Of a stretch of 64,000 nucleotides of DNA, positions 13,184 through 28,401 are shown in pieces. The stretch is taken from positions 107,455,265 to 107,519,264 of the forward strand of contig CM067081.1 of assembly GCA_034008185.1 (NCBI GenBank). The letters run 5' to 3'. The translations under genes were made by a program, and so were the position numbers. How positions within the stretch are numbered: the stretch's first letter is position 1; every line of letters begins with the position of its first letter. The stretch is from Gorsachius magnificus. Its lineage: Eukaryota; Chordata; Aves; Pelecaniformes; Ardeidae. The notes beneath the pieces were generated by a model. The model had not been told where the DNA came from, ran no database searches, and worked only from the letters and a program-made list of their open reading frames with translations.

Positions 13184-15588
13184 TGATTCTGTGCAAACAT
13201 TAACTGGGGAAATGTACAGTGCAAAAGACACCATGAGAGTAAGTAATATTCTTTTCTATCCTGTTACTTAATACAAATACATTCTAACAAGGCTATAATT
13301 GGCATTAATTTTAATGCTTTTTCTTCCTCAGCAATTTTTCCTATAACTTTCTGTGAGGACAGATACTGCTGAAGGGCAGCGTACAAGCACATGAGGATAT
13401 ATGCTCTGTTCTGCACGACTAAGTAATATGTTCTGACAGATATGCTTGACACACAGTTTTGAAAAATAAGGGGACAGCATTATTGATCCTGATGTAACTA
13501 ACTAAAGACAAGGCTTCATCTAACTTTCTTCTACCCATAAACGACATATCTTCATCTACCATCTCTAATGAAATCTGATGACAGTGGAGTTTCAATAGTG
13601 TTACTGGCAGCAAGAGGAGCCATAAAGAAGAGGCTGTACTCCCCCACAACAACGCACAGGAGGGATGGGCTTTCACAGTTAAGGGAGTCTGTGGTGCCAC
13701 CAGGATTATCAATTATAAGAGATGTGAGCTACTGAGATGAGCAAGTCTAAAATGGTATCTATCAAAAATATTATGCTTTTCTGATATTTATCTGAATGAG
13801 ACAGCTTTTCTTTATTATGGCAGAGATCCTCTTGCCAACAAGTTTTCTGTAATGACTTTTCCCTTTAAATTTTACAGCAAAATTTCTTTTATTACGACTC
13901 TTTCTGGGTACTGAGTAAGTAGGACTTGAGTTCTTATTTACTCTAATAGTCTTTTATACCATTTTTCATATGAACATGTCTTAGACAAGATATAAATAGA
14001 ATAGATAAATAAAACAAATGTTGTAATGTAAATAGCAACTCAAGTGTCAACAATGTCCATATCTGCTGAGGGATAAGAAGGGAGAAGAAAGAAGGCCATG
14101 TTAACTAGAAAAAAGTGTCCCGGGTTGTGAAAAAAATCTTTGGAGTTGTGGCTTATTATTTTTGAAGCAAAGTTTTAAAAACTATTCCTGGCATCATCAA
14201 ACTACCTCTCCAAAAAGCCTCAGAAGCATATCTAATGTGCCTAAAGAGTTATCAGGTAGCTACAGTCTCTTCTGTCATTTATTTACAAAGTCACCGTAGT
14301 AAAAAGTAATTTTTTACCATTGCCTACTTCTATGGGTAGCCCCAGAGAAAACTGGACAGAAGTCCTCATTCCTTCTGTGGGAGCGGGAGCCACACAAGGC
14401 CAAGCTGCTTCACACTTCAGCCAGCTGATAAATACACATTTCCTGGTATTTTTGAGGCAGAAAGTGGTGGGAAAACCACAACACTTCACATGTGTTGGAA
14501 AGGAATGCTTTTTATTTTCAAGAAGGAACATCTAGTGGGGAGGGCAGAGAGAGCCCAGCACTGAGAGAGGAGAGGCTGAGCAACAATGGCAGCTCTGTGG
14601 AGTTTGTGCCATCATCTCTGCATCCAGGTTTTAGAAGGCCTTGGGGAAATTACGAAGTTTCTGTGTCCCAGGATCCTCCATTCAAATTGACAGCAGATTT
14701 ACTGAACATGTCTCAGAGGAATTTCTAGGAACTTGTACAGATTAATTAAGGTTGACATGGGTATTGAAAACACACACTTGTGTGTGGTTTCAGTACTGCT
14801 ATTACATAAAAAGTTAAATTATTTTAATTGTGTTATTTGGGAGAATTCATAATCCCATTGTGCACATACCACAGAGACCTGCAATAATTTTGCATCTTTA
14901 TACTGGATGACAGCTGTAACCAGAGTACTGTAGTCAGGAGACCTTTAAAAAGGTCCAACCATGTTGGGATTGTATTTGAATTGATAAAATATTTCAGGTT
15001 TGACAGCACTTTCTTTTAGTTCTCTAAGACATCTATAAATGCAAACACAACAGTTTGGAGAAGTATTACTTGGAATAATATTTGAACTGTATAATTATTT
15101 TATAGCATTAGCTACAAAAAGAGAATTTTAATATTGTGAGTGCTGCTAGTATATGGTGCATGTTTTTACTTTAAATAGTTACACTGGTACAACTAAAAGT
15201 GTCAGCAGAGTTGTACCTGGTGTAAAAGTGTCATGTACCAATATAGTTTCTCCCAGTATAAAACACCTGCCTTTTGGTATACAACTGTTTCAAGCAGGCA
15301 GATTAAATCAGTATGGATGAAGTGCTCAGGCTGCGTATTTATACAGACATTTCACATACTTGCTCCTATAGTGGAGCAGCACGGCAGCCCCCTAATATGA
15401 ACCAAACTAAAAATTGGGGAATTCTAATTTTAATTTTTGTTTGGTTTGGTGGGGGTTTTTTTTATATTCACTATTGGATAAAACACTGAAGTTTACTGTT
15501 GAAACAAAAATATTTATACAGCATTAAAAAATTTCTTCAGTTACAAAATATGTAATGTAGACACTACAAGAAAAAACAGTGTTTATCA

Positions 15589-15629
15589 GTAATAAAGAAA
15601 ATACAGATAGAAATAATTTTCTTTATTAC
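15589..15629. repeat. Perfect 14-bp inverted repeat with 13-nt spacer
   Basis: GTAATAAAGAAAAT (15589-15602) is followed after 13 nt by its exact reverse complement ATTTTCTTTATTAC (15616-15629). The stem is AT-rich, so stability would be modest. It lies deep in the large intron, far from any exon. Confidence 0.85.
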
Positions 15630-18600
15630 AAAAATGAAGACAGAAGTTGCATAAACTAAAATGAACTTTGAACAACAGATGAAAGACGCACAAAGTTACA
15701 TACATTTCTTGACACTGTGTTTGGAAAGATGCTGAGGGACATTACATTTACACGTATGCACACATTCTTCAGGGAGAAAGCAGAGAGGTGACAGCAAGTA
15801 CTTCATGCACAAAAGAAATCAGTGGAGCAAAATGGTAGTGAAACATGAATGAGATTTAAAAAAAGCCATTGTTTCAGAAATTAAACTACTTTAAATCAAT
15901 TTTTTTTTCTTGCCATTCATGCTGGTTTTGAAAACAGAAACTTACAGAAACTGCAGTGCTTGCAATATTTTTCACAGTAGTTTTTAGTACATTGCATGTA
16001 TTTTCAACTGTAATTCTCTTGGAAATACACACTCAGTAAGATTTACTTTGTATTACACCTCACCAAATATATTATAATTAAAGCGATATGAAAATGATAT
16101 ATTAACTAAAAATTGCATCTACAAAAATGTTAAACATGTAAAATAAATATTCAGAACTATTAATAAGAATTGTAATGGGACTATGGTGGCAAGAATTACT
16201 ACTACAGTTTTTCAGGAATTTAGGCCACATAAAAATGAACAAAAGGGGATACTCCTACCTCAGTTCCTTGACCTAGTTCTTGTAAAGCATCTAAGCTTAA
16301 CATAGTTCTCAAGCATGCAGCTTCCATACAGTTACTGTTTCTAAACCGGCAAAGTTGGTAGATTCTCTACACTTGATATTTGACACCATTGGCTTTAGTA
16401 TGTTGTCATCGGCATTACAAGGAACAGGATTTTCCCTGTGAGCTTCCATCACTTGTATGTTAAGCCTGATAAATGTGTACCAAATGAAAACTGAAGATTC
16501 CTTATATGCCTGGAGAAATGGGATGGATGAAATACAACGTGATAAGCTCGGATGAGCTGTTGATGTAGGAAAGATTTCAGTGATGTCATTATAGACTTCA
16601 GAAGCTACATTTGTCTTGATAATATTCAAAGTACTTCCTAAGAGGGTTTTTTTTTTCCTTTTCTCCTAAAAATCTTGAAAAAATGAGCAATTTGAAATCA
16701 TCAACATACTGGAGAATGGGTAGAAGATTGGAGACTATTAGCATAATCACAAATTGTATACAAGTCTCCACTACCTCTTAAAAAAAGTAAAATTGTTTTG
16801 TTAAGATTAATTATTTAACTTTATGTTTGCATACATATGTAAGTAGAGCTATTAAATTTAGTGAATGAGGTTTTCATGCTGAAAAGATAATACATGGTAA
16901 GGCCCAGAAATCTGAGTATTGGCCACACAGGTAGCTATTTAATTAAACCACTATATCTGTTTATCTTTTAAATATCTATTTTTCATATGCACATCATTTT
17001 TTTTTTCACATCAGTGCTTGGCCTTCCATCACAAAATTAAATGGAATACTATTTTGTTGCTTGGTAACAGTATGTTTTGTATACCTCATAAAACCACACA
17101 GAAGGATATATTTTATTTCCAGTGTATGCAGTACATGTGTCTTTTTCTGGGCAATATTTTTCCTATTTAGATAGACAGCAATTTACATTCTAATAAATCT
17201 ACTGTAATAAATGAAGGATCACATTTGAAGTTGTATTATATAAATACTTTGATTCATGAATAACTGGTAAATGTTAGGAAATTGTCAAAACTCTGGAAAC
17301 AAAAAAGACAGCAAGTAAAGTCTGATTTAGGAAAGAAGCCAGCCTTAGACTCAAAAGGTTGTAAATCAAAACATTTTAAAAAATACTGTTCCTTAGAGAT
17401 ATACTGCTATATCACAGAACAATCATTATCCTTTTTAAGTCTCTATGTCATCAATTTGGATTTAAGGCACAAGTTCAGCATAAAAAATCTTAGGACTTCA
17501 GTCTTACAGACAGTTGAATATTAGCATTTCAAAATATGTGACAATGTTGAAAAAATGGTAACATTTTACACTATCAATCATAAGACTTAATATCCCTTTT
17601 ATAATCACTGCATTTAAAGGAACAAATTTACTTATCTAACTTTTAAGTACTAATGACAGCAGAATATTAAGTTCAATTTGTGAAGACATACTTATCATTT
17701 TAATACAGTTTAAACTACAATTTTAAAGCCGTTCAGTCTATGCCTACCAATTATAAATTATTTTGCAAATGTCTCTTTTCACTTTTTCCTCATTCTTGTC
17801 TGTAGGAAGACAAGATTTTAAAATCTGTATGTTCCTATAGATTGTACAAAATATTGTAAAACAATCTTGTCCTCATTGTTTTTAAAGATGGAATTATAAA
17901 ACTTTCTTAAAGAGAAATACAAACAAATCCATATTATTTATTAAACTCAGGAGATACATGACAACCCAAGGACATTATTCTCTTCCTCTTTTTCTTTCTC
18001 ATTACAGTGGTTTTGGGACACTGCCCAGAACTGCCTTGCTCTGCTGTCACAGAATCCCTATAATATTGGCTTAACTCATCCTTTTGGACTGTGATGGGAA
18101 GGGTAGTGCTAAAAGAAAAGGATCATATTCAAACTCATAGCCTTAAAATGCATAACACAGAAGACTATAAATTGGAGCCAACCTAAAGTTTCTCTCATTT
18201 AACAGTGGAAACTTACTTAGTTTCCAGCTGAAGCTACTATCAATTAGGAAAAAGAAAAATGATCCAAAATTGTCTCTTTATCCCACTGTCATTGTGACAC
18301 TGAGGATAAAAGCCAACTTGTCATTTATAATGTATATTTATCTTCTAAAATTTCTCAAGGCTTTTCATTAGCTCTTTCACAATATGTTTGGAGAGTTCAC
18401 AGTCAATCACTCTCTGCACCCTAATTCCTATCTTGTCTTCTTATATACCTACTGCAATGTTAGAATGATTTGCTAAGATAATAAATTTATAACTGGTAAA
18501 GAGTACTTCAAATGTTTTACTAGAGTAGGAAAATTATTTAGAAATTTTCATTTTTCTACTTTTGTATGTACCTGTAGCAGTGTCCTGCTGCAGGTGGCAG

Positions 18601-20166
18601 ACAGGCATACAGACAAGTGTATGACAGGTAAAATATGTAATAAAATGTTTAGTAGAACAGCTTTAAGGTTTCAAATTTCAAGAAATTAGGAAAATGCTGC
18701 AAAATAAAGAAATACCAGAACTGAACTGTCCATGCAACCTTAATGAAACCTTATTTTATGTTTCTTTCTATGAGACCATCTAAGTTTTTCTCAAGATATT
18801 TTAAATCCAGTGGCAGGTACTCACTTGTTGTGATTGTATCTGCAATTTGGTTTTTATTATTATTCTTAACAGCACTCTAATCCTATTGTGTCCACAAGAG
18901 AAAATTCTGTTTCCTTATATGCATCTGGTTGCTTACAATGGGATCAGAACACAGAAGGTATGTGATTGCAGCCTCTCAAAAGAATTTGCTGCTCCCCTAG
19001 TCAAAGAAGGACCCCTCGTGTTTGTGCACCACTGTGCTCCTGCAAACTGAGAAAGAGCTCCGGGGAGCAGATCATGGTGTGGGGTGGAGACCAACAATTC
19101 ACTATTGACCAGTTGTGAACTGAGATTTTCAGAGGCTTCTAATGAGGCCAGACTTGGGCAGTTTTTGGTTTTTTTTTCCCCTTCGGAATACAAGCAGAAT
19201 CTACTTATTACATATTCACCAATTGTCAGTTCTCTGATCATAAGTAGAAATGTAGTTGCAGTTTTTTTGTTTTATTGCCACAGGGAAAAAAGTGCCAATA
19301 AAGACAATAACAAACATTTTCACTATCTGGATTTTAAAAATGGTTAGAAAAAAATAAAGACTCTTGCAAATGTTCCTGCCCAAGGTGATTCTTCCCCTAA
19401 AAAAAATAGCAGAAGCAATAGCACTTGCCAGAGTTATATGCAACTGAATATTTGTCCTCACATCTGAAAGCTTTCAATATCTGTTCTATGTAGGTAGCAG
19501 TTCCAAATCCTCTATATGACAGTTAAAGAGCAAAGCTTCATTAAAAAAGATAGCTTAATGTTAAAATCCCCATCCTTCATTATTTTGTGTAGGTTCAATA
19601 AAGACTTAACCATAAAACAAATAAATATGGGTTTTTATAAGAATAACACTTACAAAACTAAACAACAAAGTCAATGCATATATTCACATTATTTGTGCAT
19701 GGAAAATAGGCCTTCACCTAACTGACTCTGACTGGCAACCCAAAGTTTTGACTTTAAAATATTAGAATAGAAGTTCTATTTCTTTACGATACTATGCCAG
19801 GCACATGTCAATGTAATTCAGTTCAAATTAATGGCATGGCATTAGGTTAAAGTGATAGAACATAGTGGCAAGGGCCACAGATGAAATAGTGGCCCCACTT
19901 AACACAATGAGAGATTTTCTACAGATCACAATGAAGCCAACATTTTTAGAATGGCATTTGCTTGAACTCCAGCTACTTCATTATATTAAATATGTAAATT
20001 TTTCCAAAAAGTATTTCTGTCAATAAATTAAGTCTTCAGCTTTACACACATACGTTCTAAAGTCATCTTACTTGTGACATAAGCCAGTTTTCTAAAATTA
20101 TTATTTCTTTTAAATGAAAAGAGGTTTTATTAATGATGTTTTAAAGTAAAGACTTCCATCTAGTTA

Positions 20167-20256
20167 AAGATGTCCCTGCTGACTGCAGGGGTGTTGGACT
20201 AGATGACCTCTAAAGGTCCCTTCCAACCAAAAACATTCTGATTCTATGATTCTAAG
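20167..20256 (+). mobile_element. CR1 LINE 3'-end remnant
   Basis: About 90 nt of CR1 3' end remain, with TGTTGGACTAGATGACCTCT, AAAGGTCCCTTCCAACC and the terminal repeat ATTCTGATTCTATGATTCTA. The end repeat is better kept than in the 12556 copy. It is antisense to NCAM2 and non-coding. Confidence 0.93.
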
Positions 20257-23200
20257 AATAAACTGAAACTGGCAAAACTGACCATAATCGCTATTTCTAA
20301 AAAATAAGATTATATTACGTGAAGATACATTAAAAAAATTGACCAAATAATTTCAAAATTAAAATCCAAAAGAAAAGAACTATAAGTGGAGAAAAATCAG
20401 CATATGCTGTTATATTATTATCTTTGTTATGTTTAGTAAAAATTTGAAGGGAAGTATCTTAAAATAAATATTTTATTCTTCCTTAGCTCTGAAGTCCATT
20501 GATTTCTTGGTTTACTCTGTATGCAACAAAGGAATGAACTATAAACTTAGCCAACTACATAAATTCTAAAATAAATATATGCAGTGAAATGTCTATGTGG
20601 ACTTTTACTAAATGAACTTTTTTCTGAGGTTTTGTATACATTTTTCTAGTTGCAGACGTCGTAAACCATTCTTTTAACATGTAAAATAGGGAAAACCACT
20701 TCTCCCATTCTTTACTAGAGGTCAAAATTGAGCCCTCTGGATCTTCAAGTCCAACAAATGCCATGAAATGGAAAGTGGCGCCATTACAGTTGCAAGAAGT
20801 GAGTTTGGTGGGCAGGGACCTATTTAACGTACTGAGACATGGCTGCAGAGAGGCACAGAAAAAGTATATGAAATGAAATACTATGAATTCAAGCAATTCA
20901 TAGATTATAATTAGAGAATAAATGTTTGTTAAAATCCAATAGAAAGTACAAAACATGTTTATATTTAGCATAAAGTTTTAAGTACATAAAGGAAGAAGCT
21001 GGTTTAAACACAACTCTGTGAAAAAGTTTAATACAGAATCAAAATGCTCTAATGAAAGACCAGTTGATGGTGTGCCTGGAAAGCCATGGGACTCACAATG
21101 GTAAGGTCTATGTATAGATTTCTTACAATCAAAATATAGTTGAGAAAATAGAATCAAATCACATTGAACAAATTCAATAAGTACATTCCCCAACTTGTGT
21201 CACACAGAAGAGACAAGCACCACCTGTTTAATTTGTCATAGAACTTTCAAGGGTCCCAAAAAGCCAAAAGAAGAATTTTACATGCACAGACTGAAGTCTA
21301 TTTAGGATCTTAACTAGGAATGGAAACTTTGGAAGATCTATAGAAAAGTACAAGTTTTATACACATCTGTGTTTATTTTCCTGTAAATATAAAATTAAGA
21401 GGGAGAGGAAGAAAACATATTGCTTGCCTTATCCACAGCATCAAAACATGCACCAGAAACTTATGACTACAATGAAAGAGAAACCAGCAGCATTCAGCTG
21501 CAGGGGGTGGCCTCCATTTTCATGTCTAGTAGCTTCACAGCATCTGTCTGTGTGGATAAGAATCATTACAGAAAATCAAGAGTGTGAAAAAGAAGTGAGT
21601 TTGAGAAAACAGTGAAAAAGTTAATTAAACACAAAAAATAAAGAAAAAAGTGACAGAGGGAAAGAAAAAAGAGAAAAAAAATTTACATCGTGCCAAAGAC
21701 AATCACTTGAAATACATTATTCTAATAGAAACATCAAATTATGGTTACAGTGTGGATGAAAACATAACCATTGAAGTGCTCTTGACAAATCTGGATAATA
21801 AAATACTCAAACCATAGAAAAGGTGTACTTTAATAGCAGTAACATGTGATTCTCCACAGCAGCCAAAATGGTAAAATCTTTGGTCTAACTTTAAACCAAT
21901 TTATTTAAGCACTTAACCTGAGGCATGTGACCAACATGAGGCATGTTTCCCCTCAAGATTAGAAAATATTCAGCCACGCCCAACCTAAATACAATTTTTC
22001 ATGTGTTTTTCATGCTGGACTCCTTGGGACTCAGGAAACTACAATGCACCTATCAGAAGTAGTGAATATTTGAAGCAACAACAAACACCAGCCCATAGGC
22101 TGAAAGAAGAAACTGTAAAAAAAGTCAGTAATTACATAAAAAGAAGGTTCAGATCATGCATGGGAATAAAGAGGAGAGAAACTTGTTTAGCTCCTTCTTC
22201 TTGCCAATAAGTTTATCTTGTTCCTGAATTATCGTAGGAGTTTTGACCACTGTCAAAACTGGCAATAATAATATGGACATAAGTCCATGTAAAGTATGAA
22301 TGACCAATGCAATTAGCACAGGCAGCTGGGTAATTAGATAATTACCTAGGGTGGGAACAAAACAATGTTCCTTTTCAAAACATGCAACTGCTTAGACATT
22401 CAAGTCCGCACAGTAGGTATGGGTGCAATCCAGGGCACTATATGAAGTCTGCATATGTATTTTCTACAAATAATTATGTTGAAAGTTCACTTTTTGGCAG
22501 ATAATACAGTCAAGTTTATGCAATATAGTGTATGTTTAAATATCTTAATCTCCTTGACTGGATATTAATTTTTTTTTCAGCTAGAGTGACACAGTAATTA
22601 TATGGATAGTGACTAATATCAGTATTAGGCTACAGTTTCAAAAGAGACTTCAAAACAAATTGAAATGTAGAAAATCTTGTGTAGTATGAACAATAACCTT
22701 GGTTACATCTTAATTTACTTACTTTAAAAAGTGAATTATAAGAAATTGTAATGGAAGTAGGTGAAAGCTGTTAAGCGTCCCCTTTTTCATTTAAACTATT
22801 ACAGGAGTCCCTTATTATAATTATAAGCTTTAAAAGAATTTTTTTAGGGTTAAAATCAGTGTAGAGGATGATCAGTGATTTTTTAGCACAAATATATTAG
22901 GGTACGTCTTTTACTCTAGAGAGCTCACAGTCTGAAGAGAAAGGCAAATGGTGGAAAATCATTCTCTCTTTCCACAAATATATGATCAGGACATGCAGAA
23001 TTTCAGTGCTACCCAAAATAAAAGGATCTCTTAGGTTTTAGGATTTTAATATTTTAGGGTTTTTTATAATGCACCTCAAATTTAGCTTAAATCACAGAGC
23101 TGTTATTTTGTGAATATGTTCTGGTGGGAAACTTGCCTTTGGGATGTGGATGCATAATGTTTAACCAATGCATTATCCTTTACAACATGAATGTCCCTGT

Positions 23201-25810
23201 TCTTGCACAAATATACATCTGAGTGTGGGTAACTATCACGTAGAAAAGGCAGCAATTTAAATAAACTGAGATCTATTATGGACTTTACCCCATCCTCACA
23301 TATATTTGTACTGTGATGTTTTCAATGATACACATTTTTAAGCAAATTATGACTGTTCAAGCTGTTCAAAAGTCACAACCAGTTCTTTTTATTAAGACTT
23401 AAATAGTTCGGTCCTTATATTGATAGGAAAAAACCCCTTTGATACACTAAACTTCTACAGTTATTTTAATAACACAGCTTTTAAATATTTTTAGAGACTA
23501 TATGTAACAATTTAATCTTTTAATTGGCACAGGATTTTTTTTAATTATAAAGCAACATAATGCTAGCAACTACTAGTAACAAATAGTCTAGGCGAATAAG
23601 ATTATCATACTTGCAAAGTATGGCCTAGCACTTCAACATTCAACACCTGTGATGATTTTCTTTTTTTCTCATAGCATTTAAAAAGATAAGCAAACTTAAA
23701 TTCACAAGGGAAAAAGAAAAATCAATTCCTTTTGAAGCAGAACTTCTGTGAATACAGAGTAGTTCTTCAGCTAGTATTGTTTTTTCTAGAATTCTACTGC
23801 TTTTCTACTATTCAGCAGTAGTTAACATTTGTGATAGCTGTACTGTAAGAATTACATTTTATAAACATTTTTGTTTTGCCTATGAACATCTCCAATAGAC
23901 TGATAGTGTAAGACTTTTTGTCTCTGTTTCATATCAAGTAAGTTCTATCAATTTTAATAAGCTATTTCTATCGCTTTTAATGTAAAAAACATTAGTCTTT
24001 GCAGGGAATGGAGCAAACACAGCTGTTTTCAGCCTTCAGCGAGAACATGCTCTATCACTTACAACAATGTTAATTTCCAGGATTTGATGAGAAATGGCTC
24101 TTACTCAGCACATTCTAGTACTAGCTTGCAAAACAAAAGCAAATAAGTTTTGTGAGGGCTATCATCTTTCTGAAGTTTTGGATATTAATTTTTCTGATTG
24201 GTGTGATTTCTACCAATTACTATTCTCAAAGCATGAGATCTCAAAACCACATTTAATCTCTTCTCTCTACCCTCTTCAGTACTTCAGAAAATAATAAAAA
24301 ATAATTATACTTCCATTACAGCAATACATGCTGAAGACTTTGATTTACACTTCTAGCTCAGAATTATGATCTGAACAGAAGTCAGACAAAAATCTTCATT
24401 TTCAAGTTCTGATTTTGAAATAGTAATATCCTTCAGCCTATGAGAAAATGATGCAGGTAACTGCACAAGGGTAATGCTTTAGCTCTTCCTTGCCCTGGGA
24501 GTATGATGGGAGCTGCAAGGAGACTAAGCCTCAAGGGTTTCCTTTTTGACTACTGCATTTTGTTCTTCATTTTAAATCTAACTAAAAACCTAACTAGTCA
24601 AAGCTGTAAAGATAGAATAAGGAATCTTTTAATGAACAAAGTTGTACAAAAGAGGTATCCATTATGGTCTTAAAATTTCTGATCCTTGGAATGGAAATCT
24701 TGCATTTGGAAATATCTTCAAACTCCTGTCCTTTTCTTTTTCTTTCTTGGTTTGAATTTATTGTTGCTATCCAAGCTGGTGCAAGGATCAAGGGTCAACA
24801 GGTTACAAGTATTCTTTCCCAAATTATTCCAATTGTTAAAAGTGTGTAAATTTGTAATACAGTATTTTCCTTACTGAGCTACAAAGAATTTAACTTCTAT
24901 CCTCAGATACCTATTTTTAAATACTTCACAGGCATGTATTATTTTTGAAGCCTTTGTTCTCTGGCAAATTTAGTGAAATTGTCAACTGCACTTGAAAGTT
25001 ATCAGAAGACACAAACTGATGGATGTTTGTGCAGGTATATATACACACATAGATGGATAGGCAGTGTGGTCACAAGCCATAGGTTGAAAACCAGGCCAAA
25101 ATTTTATTCCAGAAGAACCAGTACATGATATAATTCTATAGTCTTTTCCTGGAGATTTAAAGAGGCAATTTAAAAGCCACAAGTAATGACTTTTAGTCCT
25201 GGCTCAAGCACCTACTGGCAGTCTTTCTGGCTTTTTCTATGGAAAGAGACTACAAAAGAAGATGATGAATACAAATCCCCACAATTCTCCTAATTTAACT
25301 TTTAATGATGCAACATAACTTTTCCTAGAACTAAGATTAAAGTACCAAAAGCCAACTGCTGGCATTACCCCATAGCTAACTATGCCTCAGAATGTGGCCC
25401 TGTTCCGAATTAACACATTGTACCTGGAAAGGGCTTCTCCTCAACTGAGCTACATATGACCACTAATGACTAATTTTGGATACCAAGAGTTCTGCAAAAT
25501 GCTCAAGAGTCTACAGTCTTTTCCTTGCCTACAGAATTGTTGACTAAAGTTAAAAAAAGAGACAGGTTACAGCTGCAAAAGCACATGGGTTACTTATTGT
25601 GTTCTGAGACAAAAAATACCACAAATGTAACTGACACCCAACCTGGCCTGAAGAATGCTGTTGTTGCTACTGAAGTGAAAGTGAGGAAGGAATAAATTTG
25701 GCTTGGTTATGGGAACAAGAGCTGTAAATAGAAACTTAGAAAATAAACATAAGAGAGATGGCATTGCCTTTGGAAATGTAAGGATGCAGAGATATGAGGA
25801 AATTCTGGAT

Positions 25811-26765
25811 CAAAGATCAAGTCTGGAAATACTTAAGAAAACTGGATATGTCCATAGGTTCTGATGGGATGCGCCCACAAGTGCGGAGGGAGCTGTCATT
25901 GCAAGCCCATTCTCAATAAACTTGGAATGATTATGGAGTTTGGGAGAGTTGCCTGAGGAAGGGGGGAAGAAAATGTCACTTCTGTCTTTAGAATGGGCAG
26001 GAAGGAGGGCTTGGGCATCTACAGGCCAGTCAGACTCATCTCAATCCCTGGGAAGGTGATGGAGCAACTAATCCTGGAGACTGCTTCCAGGCATGTGAAG
26101 AACTACTACATCAGTAGCCAGCATAGATACACAAAGGCAAAGTCACGCTTGACCAACCTGGTAACCTTAAACAATGAAATGACTGTTTTGGCAGATGAGG
26201 GGAGAGCTGTGGGTATTGTCTACCTTGACTTCAGTAAGGCTTTCGACATTGTCTCCCATAAGATCCTCATAAAGAAGTTGTTGATAATATGGGCTGGATA
26301 AGCAGACAGTGAGGTGGAAATGAAAACTGTCTGAATGGCTGGGCCTAGAAGGTGCTGATCAATGGCATGTAGTCTAGTTTGAGGCCAGTGAGTAGTGGTG
26401 TACCCCAGGGTACAGTCCTGTTCAACATCATCAATGATTTGGATGATAGGGCAGAGTGTACCCTTAGCAACTTTGCTGATGAAAAAAATCTCAGAGGAGT
26501 GGCTGATACAACAGATGGTTGTGCTGCCATCCAGAGGGACCTTGACAGGCTGGAGAAATGGGCTGACATAAACCTAATGAAGTTCAACCATAGGAAGTGC
26601 AAAGTCCTGCCTCTGGGGAGGAACAATCCTAGTTACCAGTATATGGCTGGGGGCCACCCAGCTGAAAAGTAGCTTTGCAGAAAAGGCCATGGGGTCCTGG
26701 TGGACACCAAGTTGAACATGAGCCAGCTTGCCTCTTGTGGCAAGGAAGGCTAATGGTAATGACAG
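25811..26765 (+). mobile_element. Degenerate CR1 LINE, reverse-transcriptase part of ORF2
   Basis: The plus strand shows successive pieces of CR1 ORF2 in shifting frames. The order is SIGSDGMRPQV near 25850, YRPVRLISIPGKVMEQLILE, the motif A region VYLDFSKAFDIVSHKIL near 26220, motif B as SGVPQGTVLFNIIND near 26385, and then CTLSNFADEKNL. Motif B lacks the residues usually between SVL and VLF. The catalytic FADD of motif C reads FADE, so the second aspartate is lost. Stops and frameshifts divide the frame. The 3' end is missing: similarity fades near 26765 without the terminal repeat. It is an old, inactive copy, antisense to NCAM2. Confidence 0.92.
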
Positions 26766-27469
26766 TAGAGGCCTTAGCTGTGCAAACACGCTTTTATGTG
26801 ATACCCTGACCTTGAGGCTTGGTTGTAATCAGATAAAATCTAATTTCAAACAGATCTGAAATTATTTGAAATCTAAGGAAAATGCTTCAAAGAACATGAG
26901 AACTATTCAGATTGGCAGTTTATAGTAACCATAGTTATGGTAAGTCAACAAATGTTATGGTGGGGTACAGAACAAGAATGAAGAAGGCTGATTTCTGGCT
27001 TCTTTTAGCTGATGCATGGTCAGGGTCAAGTCAAGCCTTCTGGAGAAAAAGGAGGTTATGCTGCCCTTCAGAGCAAGGAAAACTGTGCCCCATGAGTCTC
27101 TTGAACCTGTTGGGTCAGTGCTGAAGGGATGTGAGAAACAAGGAGAGCACCTGCAGCAAGAGTCTGCTTTTTGGCAGCAAGAGGTGACAGGAACAAAAAC
27201 TTTCCCCAGCTACAAGATGGGATATGTAGAATTTACTTCTACCCAAAAAAAGTCAATGAATTGCTTGACTGAGAGCAAAATTAAAGAAAAGGACTCACCC
27301 TGAGAGAAAATTGTGGGCATCAGGGAGACTTATTTCTATTTTTCCGTACTTGGTAATTTTCAGTCTCTGGATTAAAAAGTTCATTATCCTAGCTTCTATT
27401 CTAATAAAACACTGTCTGTATAGTTCAAAAGCCCTATTTTGTCTATGTAATGCACCATAAAATGTACAC

Positions 27470-27503
27470 ACACAAATTCAAATATATATATACACACACA
27501 CCT
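27470..27503. repeat. AC/AT simple-sequence patch
   Basis: Short runs of ACACACAC and ATATATAT alternate (27468-27503). It is an imperfect microsatellite. Confidence 0.8.
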
Positions 27504-28401
27504 GTAGCATGATAGGAGCTATTGGCACTGGAGAGCCTAAAGCTACATTTTTGTAAAAAGGACCGATAAAGATCATGTTTGGCATGAAGAGTATCATCTT
27601 TACTACTAGTAATGATGAGAGAAAATACCACGTATTGTTCCTCTTTGCCTAACACTATATGATTTTAAGCACTGGTGACAGACATGTATTAAAAAGAAAA
27701 GTAAATAAGATGCACAAGGGATTAAAACTTTTCCAGGGATGTTAATAAAAAAAATATTCCAACAGTTCATGCAGTATTGGAAGTTAAAAAAAGCCAAAAC
27801 AACCAATACTGCAAAGTGAGAAAATTAGGTCTAAGGGCTTCCTATTATCTCCAAATGCTTCTCGTTTTCTCACTATTGAGCCAAGTTATTAATTTATAAT
27901 GAAGAAGAAAAAACATATGATAAAACACATCTTGCAGCCATTTTTAATGTATCTACTGGCCTTCCAGAGAAACAGCACTGACTGGATAAAAGCCTTTGGA
28001 AGACAGCAACTGCATAAATCTTCTGCCGCTAATTTCTGAAAATATATCTAACATTTGCAGAAAGTACCCTCTTTTAACACCTTCCATTTCATCTTCTTAT
28101 AAGATTTATTTAATATAAAACTGCAGATGTGTTTTTAGGTTGGAACAGTAATGGTTCAGCTGATTTTGACATGTTTGTACCAGCCACACAGTACAAAGAC
28201 AGGATCTCTATCTCTGCCCTGCTGAGAAAGAGTAAATGGACCCATACATTGGGCTGTAGTGTTGGCTCTGGGAGCTGATGGAGTTTGGCTGTTCCCCATG
28301 ACGCCTAGTCAGAGGGTTTGTTATGGCTGTAGAGGTTAGTCTACGCTGTCCTAACACCAATAAAAAGCTAAGAGCTAAGGCAGACAGCTCCTTTGAGAAT
28401 C

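Noticed and set aside
20555..20971. 138-codon open frame on the minus strand
   Set aside because: It is AT-driven (rich in Phe, Ile, Leu and Tyr) with no flanking splice signals in frame with NCAM2 and no recognisable family.
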